Shown here: positions 30,076 through 38,972 of the stretch, in pieces | Layout: each line of letters begins with the position of its first letter | Position numbering within the stretch: position 1 is the first letter of the stretch | Source: Pigmentiphaga humi | GTDB taxonomy: Bacteria; Pseudomonadota; Gammaproteobacteria; Burkholderiales; Burkholderiaceae_B | DNA: 64,000 nucleotides | Direction: 5' to 3' | NCBI RefSeq assembly: GCF_900606115.1 | Contig: NZ_UWPJ01000012.1 | Span: 1 to 64,000 of the forward strand | Made by a program: the position numbers and the translations under genes | The notes under the pieces: generated by a model | The model's database searches: none | Seen by the model: only the letters and a program-made list of their open reading frames with translations | Told to the model about the DNA's origin: nothing

Positions 30076-30116
30076 GGCGGCGCTGGCGGACCGGCGGAGC
30101 CGGATCCGCGGCGCCC
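30076..30116 (-). repeat. dispersed GC-rich intergenic repeat, copy 2 (inverted)
   Basis: Reverse complement of the element at 28198-28237 with one extra base. It follows the SDR stop by 34 bases, within a run of G/C tracts and short self-complementary stretches that could stall transcription. Confidence 0.7.
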
Positions 30117-30219
30117 GTCTTTTGGGCGGCATCGGCTTGGAGAGAATGGTTGTTGGAAAAGAAGTCAGTGGTAGCTGGATTTGCCGGGCCCTGGAGGGAG
30201 CGCATAGCGCATGGGGGCA

Positions 30220-30248
30220 TTTCTATATTTCAGAAAAATATATAGAAA
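30220..30248. promoter_or_regulatory. AT-rich inverted repeat upstream of the third Bug gene
   Basis: TTTCTATAT (30220-30228) and ATATAGAAA (30240-30248) form 9-base arms around an 11-base spacer. It lies in the only AT-rich patch of the gap, 38 bases before the receptor ATG. It could be a regulator site overlapping the promoter. Confidence 0.45.
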
Positions 30249-30285
30249 ACAGAGACAATACTGGTTTCAATATATGGGGAAAATC

Positions 30286-31287
30286 ATGAAACACACCACC
30301 CGCCGCACTTTCATCAGCACTACTCTTGCCGCGCTGGGCGCTGCCGGAGTAGCTTTCTCGGGGGCTGCCTCGGCCCAGGGCGAGTATCCCACCCGTCCCA
30401 TTACCATCGTGGTGCCGCACGCGCCAGGCGGCGCGGTCGATAGCACGGCGCGCCTGTTCGCCGACAAGCTCAGGGACGAACTCAAGCAATCGGTGGTGGT
30501 GGAGAACCGCGCAGGCGCGTCGGGCATGATCGGCGCGGCCCACGTCGCCCGGGCCGACGCGGACGGCTATACGCTGTATTTCAACGCGTCCATCCACTCC
30601 ATCAATTCCCTGCTGTACAAGAAGACCATCAAGTTCGATGCCGTCAAGGACTTCACGCCCATCAGCATGCTCGCGCAAGGCGCGCTGATTTTCAGCGTCC
30701 ATCCGCAAGTCCCGGCCTCCAACGTGAAGGACTTCGTGTCGCTGCTCAAGAACGAGCCCAAGAAATACACCTTCGTGACCAGCGGCTTCGGTTCGGCCGG
30801 CCACCTGGCCGCGGCGCAGTTCCTGTACGAGACCAGCCTCAGCTCGCAGATCCCCATCGTGCTGTACAAGGGCGCGGCCCCGGCGCTGCAGGATCTGGTG
30901 GGCGGGCAGGTTTCCGCGATGATGGATCCGATGCTGTCCTCGCTGCCGCACGTCAAGGCGGGCAAGCTGCGCGCGCTGGCCGTCACCGGCCGCGAGCGCA
31001 GCCCGCTGCTGCCGGACGTGCCGACCATGCGCGAGTCGGGCTTCAAGGACTTCGAGTTCTATTCCTGGTACGGCCTGTGGTCGCCCGCCAAGGTGCCCAC
31101 CGAGATCGTCAAGAAACTCGATGCCGCGTCGGCCAAGATCATGGCTTCCGCCGAGGTCAAGGAACGCCTGGCGAGCCTGGGCTTCGAGGCCGCCTACAAG
31201 AACTCGGCGGATTTCGCCAAGTACATCGACTCCGAAATGGCGCGCTACCAGAAGGTCATCGACGCCGCCCACATCACGGTCGAGTGA
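30286..31287 (+). CDS. Bug-type solute receptor with twin-arginine-like signal
   Basis: 333 codons. The N-terminus KHTTRRTFISTTLAALGAAG fits a twin-arginine signal (RR followed by x-F-I), ending near SGAASAQG at about residue 30. This differs from the Sec-type signals of the other two Bug proteins here. Bug blocks EYPTRPITIVVPHAPGGAVDSTAR, ENRAGASGMIGAAHVARADADGYTLYF, IVLYKGAAPALQDLVGGQ and AGKLRALAVTGRERSPLLPDVPT follow. The ATG at 30286 was chosen for GGGGA 8 bases upstream. A DadA-like dehydrogenase follows 10 bases after the stop, so a compound imported here may be its substrate. Confidence 0.88.
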   Translation: MKHTTRRTFISTTLAALGAAGVAFSGAASAQGEYPTRPITIVVPHAPGGAVDSTARLFADKLRDELKQSVVVENRAGASGMIGAAHVARADADGYTLYFNASIHSINSLLYKKTIKFDAVKDFTPISMLAQGALIFSVHPQVPASNVKDFVSLLKNEPKKYTFVTSGFGSAGHLAAAQFLYETSLSSQIPIVLYKGAAPALQDLVGGQVSAMMDPMLSSLPHVKAGKLRALAVTGRERSPLLPDVPTMRESGFKDFEFYSWYGLWSPAKVPTEIVKKLDAASAKIMASAEVKERLASLGFEAAYKNSADFAKYIDSEMARYQKVIDAAHITVE

Positions 31288-31297
31288 CCGCAGCGCC

Positions 31298-32551
31298 ATG
31301 AAGGTTCTCGTGCTCGGCGCCGGCGTGGTCGGCGTGGCGACCGCCTACTACTTGTGGAAGGACGGTCACGAAGTGACCGTCGTCGACCGCCAGCCGGGGC
31401 CGGGCCGGGAAACCAGCTATGGCAATGCCGGCGGGCTGTGCCCGAGCTTCGCGGGGCCCTGGGCCGCGCCTGGCATGATCGCCAAAGTGCTCAAGATGTC
31501 GGTGCAGCGCGACTCCCCCATCCGCTTCTCGCCGCTGCCCGAGCCGCGCAAGGTGGCCTGGGTGCTGGAGTGGATGCGCAACTGCAATGCCGAGCGCTTC
31601 CGCGTCAACAAGCTGCGCATGCAGCGCGTGGCCCACTACAGCCTGCAGTGCCTGCGCGAGATCGCCGGCGGCGAAGCGCTGCCCGGCTTCGATTTCCACG
31701 AAGGCGGCGTATTGCAGATCTTCCGCACGCCCGCCGAACTGGAACTGGGCCGGCTGTCGGCGCGCACGCTGGAAGAGTACGGCGTGCCCTGGCGCATCCT
31801 GGAAGCGGCGCAGATCCCTTCCATCGAACCGGCCATGGCGCACAGCCAGGCCGGATTCTCCGGCGCCCTGCACCTGCCGGCCGACGCCTCCGGCGACAGC
31901 TACAAATTTTCGCAGGGGCTGGCGGCCTACCTGGAGGCGCGCGGCGTGGCGTTCCGCTACGGCGTATCGATCCAGGCGCTGGAGCGCGCCGGCGATGCGA
32001 TCGCATCGGTGCGCACCTCGCAGGGACCGCTCCAGGCCGACGCCTACGTGCTCGCGCTGGGCAGCCATGCGCCTTTCCTGGTGCGGCCGCTCGGCCTGAA
32101 GCTGCCGGTCTATCCGCTCAAAGGCTATTCCATCACCGTGCCGGTCTCGGACCCGGACGCCGCGCCGCGCATGGCGGTGATGGACGAACACAACAAGATC
32201 ATGATCTCCCGCCTTGGCGACCGCATCCGCGCCGCCGGCATGGCCGAACTGACCGGCTATGGCCTGGACCTGGATCCGGCCCGCAAGCGCCTGCTGGTCG
32301 AGGTGGTGCGGGAATTGGTGCCGCGCGGCCTGGAGTGGGACAAGGTCGAGTTCTGGGCCGGCCTGCGGCCCATGACGCCGGACGGCCCGCCCATCCTGGG
32401 CCGCTCGCCCTGGCGCAACCTGTTTCTGAACAGCGGACACGGTTCCAACGGCTGGACGCAGTCCTGCGGCACGTCCAAGGTGGTGGCCGACATTGTTTCG
32501 GGCCGCACGCCGGCCATCGATCTGGACGGCCTGACCGTCGACAGGTTTTAG
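31298..32551 (+). CDS. FAD-dependent D-amino acid dehydrogenase-like oxidase (DAO family)
   Basis: 417 codons. The FAD fold MKVLVLGAGVVGVATAYYLWKDGHEVTVVDRQPGPGRETSYGNAGGL is the DadA opening. The C-terminal WAGLRPMTPDGPPILGRSPWRNLFLNSGHGSNGWTQSCG is also shared with DadA. DadA oxidises D-amino acids to keto acids at the inner membrane and passes electrons to quinone. It directly follows a Bug receptor gene in the same direction. The exact substrate (D-alanine, another D-amino acid, or a proline analogue) cannot be told from sequence. Confidence 0.88.
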   Translation: MKVLVLGAGVVGVATAYYLWKDGHEVTVVDRQPGPGRETSYGNAGGLCPSFAGPWAAPGMIAKVLKMSVQRDSPIRFSPLPEPRKVAWVLEWMRNCNAERFRVNKLRMQRVAHYSLQCLREIAGGEALPGFDFHEGGVLQIFRTPAELELGRLSARTLEEYGVPWRILEAAQIPSIEPAMAHSQAGFSGALHLPADASGDSYKFSQGLAAYLEARGVAFRYGVSIQALERAGDAIASVRTSQGPLQADAYVLALGSHAPFLVRPLGLKLPVYPLKGYSITVPVSDPDAAPRMAVMDEHNKIMISRLGDRIRAAGMAELTGYGLDLDPARKRLLVEVVRELVPRGLEWDKVEFWAGLRPMTPDGPPILGRSPWRNLFLNSGHGSNGWTQSCGTSKVVADIVSGRTPAIDLDGLTVDRF

Positions 32552-32642
32552 CCCGGCCGCTTACGTTTTCTCACTGACGTACGCAGACGGGCTGGTCCGG
32601 CTATTGCATGCTATGGACCCCCTCTCCCGCGGACACGACGTC

Positions 32643-34817
32643 ATGGCAAACGGACAGTACAGGCTCTCCGAAGGCAGTCCCTATCCCCTGGGTGCGACCT
32701 GGGATGGGCGCGGCACCAATTTCGCGCTTTTTTCTGCCCACGCCACCAAGGTGGAATTGTGTCTGTTCGACGGCGATCGCGAAATCGAGCGGATAGAACT
32801 TCCGGAGTACACCGACGAAATCTGGCATGGCTACCTGCACGGCCTGGCGCCGGGCACGCTGTACGGATACCGCGTACACGGTCCCTACGCGCCGCAGGAA
32901 GGCCACCGCTTCAACCCCAACAAACTGCTGCTCGACCCTTATGCGAAAGAACACTCGGGCCAGTTGCGCTGGGGTCCCGAAGTATTCGGCTACCGTGTCG
33001 GCGATCCGGCTGGCGATCTTTCCTTCGACGAGCGCGACAGCGCCGGCCTGGTACCCAAATGTGTCGTCGTCGACAGCGGCAGCGCCGCGAACCGCCCGGA
33101 CCGCGTGCGGGTTCCCTGGGACGGTACGGTGCTGTACGAACTGCACGCGGCGGGCTTTACCAGGCGCCACCCCGCCGTCCCGCCCGAACTGCGCGGAACG
33201 GTGGCGGGCCTGCAGAGCGACGAAGTGATCGCCTATCTGAGCAGCCTGGGCATCACGTCGGTGGAGCTGCTGCCGGTCCACACCTTCGTCAATGACAATC
33301 ACCTGCTGGAACGCGGGCTGACCAATTACTGGGGCTACAACACCCTGGGCTTCTTCGCCGCCGATCCGCGCTATTTCGCCGGGGCCGACGTGCCGGAGTT
33401 CAAGAGCATGGTGGACCGCTTCCACGACGCCGGCCTGGAAGTGATCCTGGACGTGGTCTACAACCATACGGCCGAGGGCAACGAAATGGGCCCCACGCTG
33501 TCGTTCAAGGGCATAGACAACGCCTCCTACTACCGGCTGCTGCCGGACGAACCGCGCTACTACATCAACGACACCGGCACCGGCAACACCCTCAACATGA
33601 GCCATCCGCGCACCTTGCAGATGGTGACCGACAGCCTGCGCTACTGGGCCACGGAAATGAAGGTGGACGGTTTCCGCTTCGACCTCGCCACCATCCTGGG
33701 CCGCGAGGACCACGGCTTCGACGAAGGCGGGGGCTTTCTCGACAGCTGCCGGCAGGACCCGGTGCTCTCCAGCGTCAAGCTGATCGCCGAACCCTGGGAT
33801 TGCGGTCCGGGCGGCTATCAGGTCGGGGGCTTTCCGCCCGGCTGGGCCGAATGGAACGACCGCTTCCGCGATACCGTGCGCGGGTTCTGGAAAGGCGACG
33901 CCGGCACGGCCGCCGACTTCGCCACGCGCATCACGGCCTCGGGAGACAAATTCAACCGCCGCGGCCGCAAGCCATGGGCCAGCGTCAACTTCATCACCGC
34001 GCACGACGGCTTTACGCTGAACGACCTCGTCTCTTATAACGACAAGCACAACGAGGCCAACGGCGAAGACAACCGCGACGGCCATTCGGACAACCGCTCC
34101 TGGAACTGCGGCGCCGAAGGCCCCACCGACGATGCCGGCATCAACGCGCTGCGCGAACGCCAGAAGCGCAACATGCTGGCCACCCTGCTGCTTGCGCAGG
34201 GCACGCCCATGCTGCTGGCCGGCGACGAATTCGGACGCACACAGCAAGGCAACAACAATGCCTACTGCCAGGACAACGAGATCAGCTGGGTGGATTGGGA
34301 AGGCATCGGCGAGCCCGGCCGGGCGCTGCTGGAGTTCGTGCGCAAGCTGATCTATCTGCGCCAGCGCCTGCCGGTCCTGCGCCGCAACCGTTTTCTCACC
34401 GGCGAATACAACGACGCGCTGGAAGTGACCGACGTCAAATGGCTCTCGCCCGCGGCAGCCGAACTGGCCGCCGAACAGTGGTCCGACCCGGCCATGCGCT
34501 GCTTCGGCATGCTCATCGACGGGCGCGCGCAAGCCTCCGGCATCAAGCGCCTCGCCGCCGACACCACGCTGCTGCTGGTGTTCAACGCCCACCACGACGC
34601 GGTCAACTTCACCTTGCCCGACGTCCCCGGCCCCGACGCCTGGACCTGCCTGCTCGACACCAACATGCCGGTGCGCGACGATCTGCCTGTTTTCAATGCG
34701 CACGACGTCTATCAGGTCACCGGCTATTCGCTGCTGCTGTTCGCGCTGGAAGCGCGCGGCGCTTCCGCAAGAGTCCTGGCCAATATCGAGACGCGCATGA
34801 CCGATCAGGCAGCTTGA
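32643..34817 (+). CDS. glgX: glycogen debranching enzyme
   Basis: 724 codons. An N-terminal CBM48-like domain ([29 protein letters not shown]) precedes a GH13 barrel. Barrel motifs: [23 protein letters not shown] with nucleophile D347, LIAEPWDCG with acid/base E383, and [31 protein letters not shown] with D455. This is the GlgX/isoamylase type that hydrolyses alpha-1,6 links of phosphorylase-limit glycogen. The ATG at 32643 gives the usual start; upstream ATGs at 32604 and 32613 are in frame, and none has a strong ribosome-binding site. Other glycogen genes are not adjacent. Confidence 0.92.
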   Translation: MANGQYRLSEGSPYPLGATWDGRGTNFALFSAHATKVELCLFDGDREIERIELPEYTDEIWHGYLHGLAPGTLYGYRVHGPYAPQEGHRFNPNKLLLDPYAKEHSGQLRWGPEVFGYRVGDPAGDLSFDERDSAGLVPKCVVVDSGSAANRPDRVRVPWDGTVLYELHAAGFTRRHPAVPPELRGTVAGLQSDEVIAYLSSLGITSVELLPVHTFVNDNHLLERGLTNYWGYNTLGFFAADPRYFAGADVPEFKSMVDRFHDAGLEVILDVVYNHTAEGNEMGPTLSFKGIDNASYYRLLPDEPRYYINDTGTGNTLNMSHPRTLQMVTDSLRYWATEMKVDGFRFDLATILGREDHGFDEGGGFLDSCRQDPVLSSVKLIAEPWDCGPGGYQVGGFPPGWAEWNDRFRDTVRGFWKGDAGTAADFATRITASGDKFNRRGRKPWASVNFITAHDGFTLNDLVSYNDKHNEANGEDNRDGHSDNRSWNCGAEGPTDDAGINALRERQKRNMLATLLLAQGTPMLLAGDEFGRTQQGNNNAYCQDNEISWVDWEGIGEPGRALLEFVRKLIYLRQRLPVLRRNRFLTGEYNDALEVTDVKWLSPAAAELAAEQWSDPAMRCFGMLIDGRAQASGIKRLAADTTLLLVFNAHHDAVNFTLPDVPGPDAWTCLLDTNMPVRDDLPVFNAHDVYQVTGYSLLLFALEARGASARVLANIETRMTDQAA

Positions 34818-35255
34818 TCCACCGGCGCGGCTGGGCGCGATGTGCCGCCCTTCCGCGAATTTGCGTAAATCAAGTGTTGTATTTGCGAGAAACGCAAACT
34901 ATCGCATTAATTACTACATATCGCTCCATATGAAATATTTGATTCGAAACGACCCGATTTTAGAGACAGATCGGTGAATGATAGGAGCATCGCGCATATC
35001 GAATCGAGATATATCTCTTTTTGAGTAAACTAAATGTTACTAGTAATCAGCAGTTTTTAATTGCTTATTTTTGAAATCTTTTCTTAACAGTCACGTGTCG
35101 GCTAGATTTGCAAAAAATGTGCGCCGTTCAGCGTATATCCATATATGCCGCGTCCGGCTGACCATTGGGGTTGCTGGGGTTGCGGGTTATATGCCGGAAC
35201 CGCCCCGCTGACAGTCTTCGGTAGTGGGGGTTTCCATTTCACCTAGCCAACGAAG
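34818..35255. promoter_or_regulatory. 438-base AT-rich control region before the type I secretion operon
   Basis: No gene is seen here. Base composition falls sharply to AT-rich over about 34860-35150. It holds a perfect 12-bp palindrome GAGATATATCTC (35006-35017), a 6-bp-arm inverted repeat TTTGCG/CGCAAA (34882-34898), and TTTCTTA (35080-35086), which resembles a BvgA heptad, with TAGATT 16 bases after TTCTTA (35103-35108) as a possible -10. The length and composition suggest that the secretion/adhesin genes are under layered control. The BvgA link is speculative. Confidence 0.5.
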
Positions 35256-36725
35256 ATGACCCCACTACTCACCATTCGGAAAACCATCACGGCATCGGCC
35301 ATTGCCGCAGCAATTCTGCATGCAGCGGCCGCAGGTGCGCAGCAGGCACCGGACACACTGGCCTCCGTAGTCGAACAGGCCATCCTGAATCATCCAGAGG
35401 TACAAGCCAGATATCACGATTTCCAATCGGCGCTGGAAGGCCAGGAAATCGCCCGCGGAGCCTACCGGCCCGAAGTCAACGTGCAAGGATGGGTGGGCCG
35501 CGAATATCGCAGCGGCGGCACCGGCCCGTCCGACTGGAACCGCACGGGATATTCGCTGGAATTGCGGCAGCTGCTGTTCAATGGTTTCCGCACCCGCAAC
35601 AACGTCGAGCAATACGGCTTCGAAAAGCTGGCCAAGTATTTCGATCTGCAATCCACGGTCGACAGCACCGCCACCGAAGCGGTACTGGCCTACCTCGACG
35701 TCCAGCGCTACCGCGAACTCGGCCGCCTGGCGCAAGAAAACTACGCCATGCACAATGGCATCTTCGACCTGATCAACGAACGCTCGCAGTCCGGCGTGGG
35801 CCGTCGAGTCGATGCCGACCAGGCTTCCGGGCGCCTCGCCTTGGCGCAGTCGAACTGGATGGTGGAAGCGGGCAACCTGCTGGACGTCGAGGAGCGCTAT
35901 CGCCGCATTACCGGCCAGCCGCCCGCGGCGGAGCTCGCGCCGGCGCCGGACGTGTCGTCCAGGCTGCCCGACTCCGCCACCGATTTCAGCGATCCGGTGC
36001 GCAGCAACCCCGGCTTCCTGTCCAAACAGGCCCTGGTGCGGGCCGCCTACGCCGGCAACGAATCCGCCAAGGGCAATTTCTCGCCCACGCTCGAACTGCG
36101 CGCCTCCACCGGCGCCGACCGCGATTACGTCGACCGCCAGCACCACATCCAGAGTTCGCGCATCCAGCTCCTGCTGAACTACAACCTCTACCGCGGCAAC
36201 GCGGACCAGGCGCGCCTGCGCCAGACCGCCGCCCAGATGTACGCGGCGCGCGACGTGCGCAATTACACCTGCCGCAACATCCAGCAGGAACTCGCCATCG
36301 CCTGGAACAACATCGTTCGCCTGCGCGAACAGATCAACTTCCTGCGCACGCACCGCGACGCCACCGCCAAGGTGCGCGACGGCTATCGACAACAGTTCCG
36401 CATCGGCCAGCGCTCGCTGATGGACCTGCTCAACACCGAAGGCGAGCTGTTCGACGCGCAGCGCTCGCTGGTGGCGGGCCAGTACGACCTGGCGGCGGCG
36501 CAGTACAAATGGCTGTCGCTGGCCCACCGCATCCTGCCTGCGCTGCAACTGGCCGATCCGCAGCGGGAGAACCAGCCCGACGAGCTCGATGACCTGATCA
36601 CCGAGGACGTCCCGCTCGAACTGTGCTCGACCCAGACCGCGGATGCGCGCCGGCTGGCGCCGGAGAACGTCCGTCTTTCGACGGCTTCCGGCACTCCCTC
36701 GACGGCCCGGCCCGAAATCCGCTGA
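35256..36725 (+). CDS. TolC-family outer-membrane channel of the type I secretion system (LapE-like)
   Basis: 489 codons. The signal peptide ends about residue 28 (HAAAAGAQQ). Two TolC-type repeats follow: the first from LASVVEQAILNHPEVQARYHDFQSALEG, the second from SNPGFLSKQALVRAAYAGNESAKGNFSPTLELRAST. The RQQFRIGQRSLMDLLNTEGELFDAQRSLVAGQYDLAAAQYKWLSLAHRIL segment is typical of AggA/LapE channel proteins of adhesin exporters. It should form a trimeric tunnel in the outer membrane and dock with the LapC-like adaptor. First gene of the adhesin export operon; the ABC gene follows 30 bases later. Confidence 0.92.
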   Translation: MTPLLTIRKTITASAIAAAILHAAAAGAQQAPDTLASVVEQAILNHPEVQARYHDFQSALEGQEIARGAYRPEVNVQGWVGREYRSGGTGPSDWNRTGYSLELRQLLFNGFRTRNNVEQYGFEKLAKYFDLQSTVDSTATEAVLAYLDVQRYRELGRLAQENYAMHNGIFDLINERSQSGVGRRVDADQASGRLALAQSNWMVEAGNLLDVEERYRRITGQPPAAELAPAPDVSSRLPDSATDFSDPVRSNPGFLSKQALVRAAYAGNESAKGNFSPTLELRASTGADRDYVDRQHHIQSSRIQLLLNYNLYRGNADQARLRQTAAQMYAARDVRNYTCRNIQQELAIAWNNIVRLREQINFLRTHRDATAKVRDGYRQQFRIGQRSLMDLLNTEGELFDAQRSLVAGQYDLAAAQYKWLSLAHRILPALQLADPQRENQPDELDDLITEDVPLELCSTQTADARRLAPENVRLSTASGTPSTARPEIR

Positions 36726-36755
36726 TTTCACACCACGAATAACGGACGAGGTGTG

Positions 36756-38972
36756 ATGAACGCTGGTACCACGCCGCTGCGCCCGAACGCGCACGCGATC
36801 TCCGCCGCCGCGGACGATGCCGGGCTGTCCGGCGACGCCGCCGCGCGGCATGCCGAATTGCTCGACCCCTTGCTGGACTGCCTGGCGCAGGTCGCGCGCC
36901 TGCACGGCAGGCCCTGGAGCGCCCAGGCGCTGGGAGCGGGCCTGCCGTTCCAGCCGGGCCGCTTCCCTCCTGCCTTGCTGACCCGGGCGGCCGCCCGGGC
37001 CGGGCTGTCGGCCCGGCTCGTGCGGCGTCCGCTCGAGCAGTTCGCGCCCGGCCTGTTGCCCGCCATCCTGCTATTGCAGGACAACCGGGCCTGCGTCCTG
37101 CATGAATCGGACGCTCGATCCTGCCGCGTCTCGTATCCCGAGGCGCCCGGCAGCATCGTGACCGTAGGCCTGGACGAACTGCAAGCCGTCTATGCCGGCA
37201 TCGCATGTTTTGCCCATCCCTTGCATCGGGTGGACGGGCGCGCCCCCCGGCCTCGGCCGGTACGGCACCGCCACTGGTTCTGGAATGCGGTCATCCAGAA
37301 CCGGCGCCTGTACCGCGACGCCCTGGCGGCCGCGCTGCTGGTCAACCTGTTCGCCATGGCGATGCCGCTGTTCACGATGAACGTGTACGACCGCGTGGTC
37401 CCCAACCATGCCGTCGAGACGCTGTGGGTACTGGCCGTCGGCATCTCGCTGGTCGTGGTCTTCAATCTGGTGCTGAGCACCTTGCGGGCGCATGTCGTCG
37501 ACACTGCCAGCAAGCGCATCGACGTCCAGCTGTCTGCCCAGATCATGGAACGCGTGCTGGACCTGCGCATGGAAGGCCGGCCCGCTTCGGTGGGCGCATT
37601 CGCCGCCAACCTGCGCTCGTTCGAGTCGGTCCGGGACTTCATCGCATCGGCCACGCTCACTACCCTGGTCGACCTGCCCTTCACGCTGCTATTCCTGCTG
37701 GTTCTGCTGTGGATCTCGCCGCTGCTGGTGGTCCCTGCGCTGATCGGCATCCTCCTCATCCTGCTGGTCTCGCTGACCGCCCAGATGCGCATGGAAGAGC
37801 TGACCGCCCAATCGTTCCAGGCCTCGGCACAGCGCAACGCCACGCTGGTGGAAGCGCTGGCCAGCCTGGAAGCGGTCAAGACGCTCAATGCCCAGCACGT
37901 GATCCAGCGCAACTGGGAGCGCGCCTCGGCGTTCATCGCGCACGTGGGCTCCCGGCTGAAGCTGCTGTCCTCCGGCACCGTCAATTTCGTGCAGGCGGTA
38001 CTGCAGCTGGCCTCGATAGGCACGGTCATCATCGGCGTCTACCTGATCCAGGAAGCGGCGCTGTCGATGGGCGCGCTGATCGCCGCCACCATGATCACCG
38101 GCCGCTGCCTCGCCCCGCTCAGCCAGGTGGCCGGGCTGATCATGCAGTACCAGAATGCGCGCACCTCGCTCGCCTCGATCGACAACTACATGAAGCTGCC
38201 GGCGGAGCGCGCCCGCGAGGGGGATTTTCTGCACCGTCCGGGCGTGCAGGGCGCGCTCGAATTCCGCGACGTGACCTTCTGCTATCCCGGCGCCGCCGAG
38301 CCCGCCCTCAAAGGCGTGTCGTTCAAGATCGCGCCGGGGGAAAGGGTCGGCATCATCGGCCGCATCGGGTCGGGCAAGAGCACGCTGGAAAAGCTGATGC
38401 TGGGCCTCTATCAGCCCAGCGAGGGCGCGGTCCTGATCGACGGCGTGGACGTGCGCCAGCTCGATCCCATCGACCTGCGGCGAGCCATCGGCTACGTGCC
38501 TCAAGACCCCACGCTGTTCTACGGCACGCTCAGGCAGAACATCGCGATGGGCGCGCCCGGCGCAGACGATGCCGCCATCCTGGAAGCCGCCCGGCTGGCG
38601 GGACTCGGCGATTTCGTCAACCGCCACCCGCAAGGCTTCGACATGCCCATCGGCGAGCGCGGCGATTCCCTCTCCGGCGGCCAGCGCCAGGCCGTCGCCA
38701 TTGCGCGCGCGCTGGTCAACGACCCTGTCCTGCTGATGCTGGACGAGCCGACCAGCAATATGGATCCCTCGTCCGAAAAAACCTTCAAGGACAGGCTGGC
38801 CAATGCGGCGCGCGGCAAGACCATGCTGCTGGTCACGCACCGCACCGCGCTGCTCGACTGCGTCGACCGCATCCTGGTCATGGACGGCGGCCGCCTCATT
38901 CGGGACGGACAGCGCGACCAGGTATTGGCCTCGCTGCGCCCGGCCGTGGTCCCCGTCGGAGCGCGGGCATGA
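36756..38972 (+). CDS. type I secretion ABC transporter (LapB-like)
   Basis: 738 codons. The N-terminal region (about 30-170) is a C39-like domain without the peptidase cysteine motif, as in RTX exporters. It should recognise substrate without cleaving it. Six membrane segments follow (from LYRDALAAALLVNLFAMAMPLFTMNVYDRVVPNHAVETL). The ATPase domain has Walker A GRIGSGKST near residue 535, the Q-loop YVPQDPTLFYGTL, signature LSGGQRQ, Walker B LLMLDEPTSNMD and an H-loop histidine in VTHR. The ATG at 36756 has GAGG just upstream. Coupled by ATGA overlap to the adaptor gene. Presumed cargo is the giant adhesin downstream. Confidence 0.93.
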   Translation: MNAGTTPLRPNAHAISAAADDAGLSGDAAARHAELLDPLLDCLAQVARLHGRPWSAQALGAGLPFQPGRFPPALLTRAAARAGLSARLVRRPLEQFAPGLLPAILLLQDNRACVLHESDARSCRVSYPEAPGSIVTVGLDELQAVYAGIACFAHPLHRVDGRAPRPRPVRHRHWFWNAVIQNRRLYRDALAAALLVNLFAMAMPLFTMNVYDRVVPNHAVETLWVLAVGISLVVVFNLVLSTLRAHVVDTASKRIDVQLSAQIMERVLDLRMEGRPASVGAFAANLRSFESVRDFIASATLTTLVDLPFTLLFLLVLLWISPLLVVPALIGILLILLVSLTAQMRMEELTAQSFQASAQRNATLVEALASLEAVKTLNAQHVIQRNWERASAFIAHVGSRLKLLSSGTVNFVQAVLQLASIGTVIIGVYLIQEAALSMGALIAATMITGRCLAPLSQVAGLIMQYQNARTSLASIDNYMKLPAERAREGDFLHRPGVQGALEFRDVTFCYPGAAEPALKGVSFKIAPGERVGIIGRIGSGKSTLEKLMLGLYQPSEGAVLIDGVDVRQLDPIDLRRAIGYVPQDPTLFYGTLRQNIAMGAPGADDAAILEAARLAGLGDFVNRHPQGFDMPIGERGDSLSGGQRQAVAIARALVNDPVLLMLDEPTSNMDPSSEKTFKDRLANAARGKTMLLVTHRTALLDCVDRILVMDGGRLIRDGQRDQVLASLRPAVVPVGARA

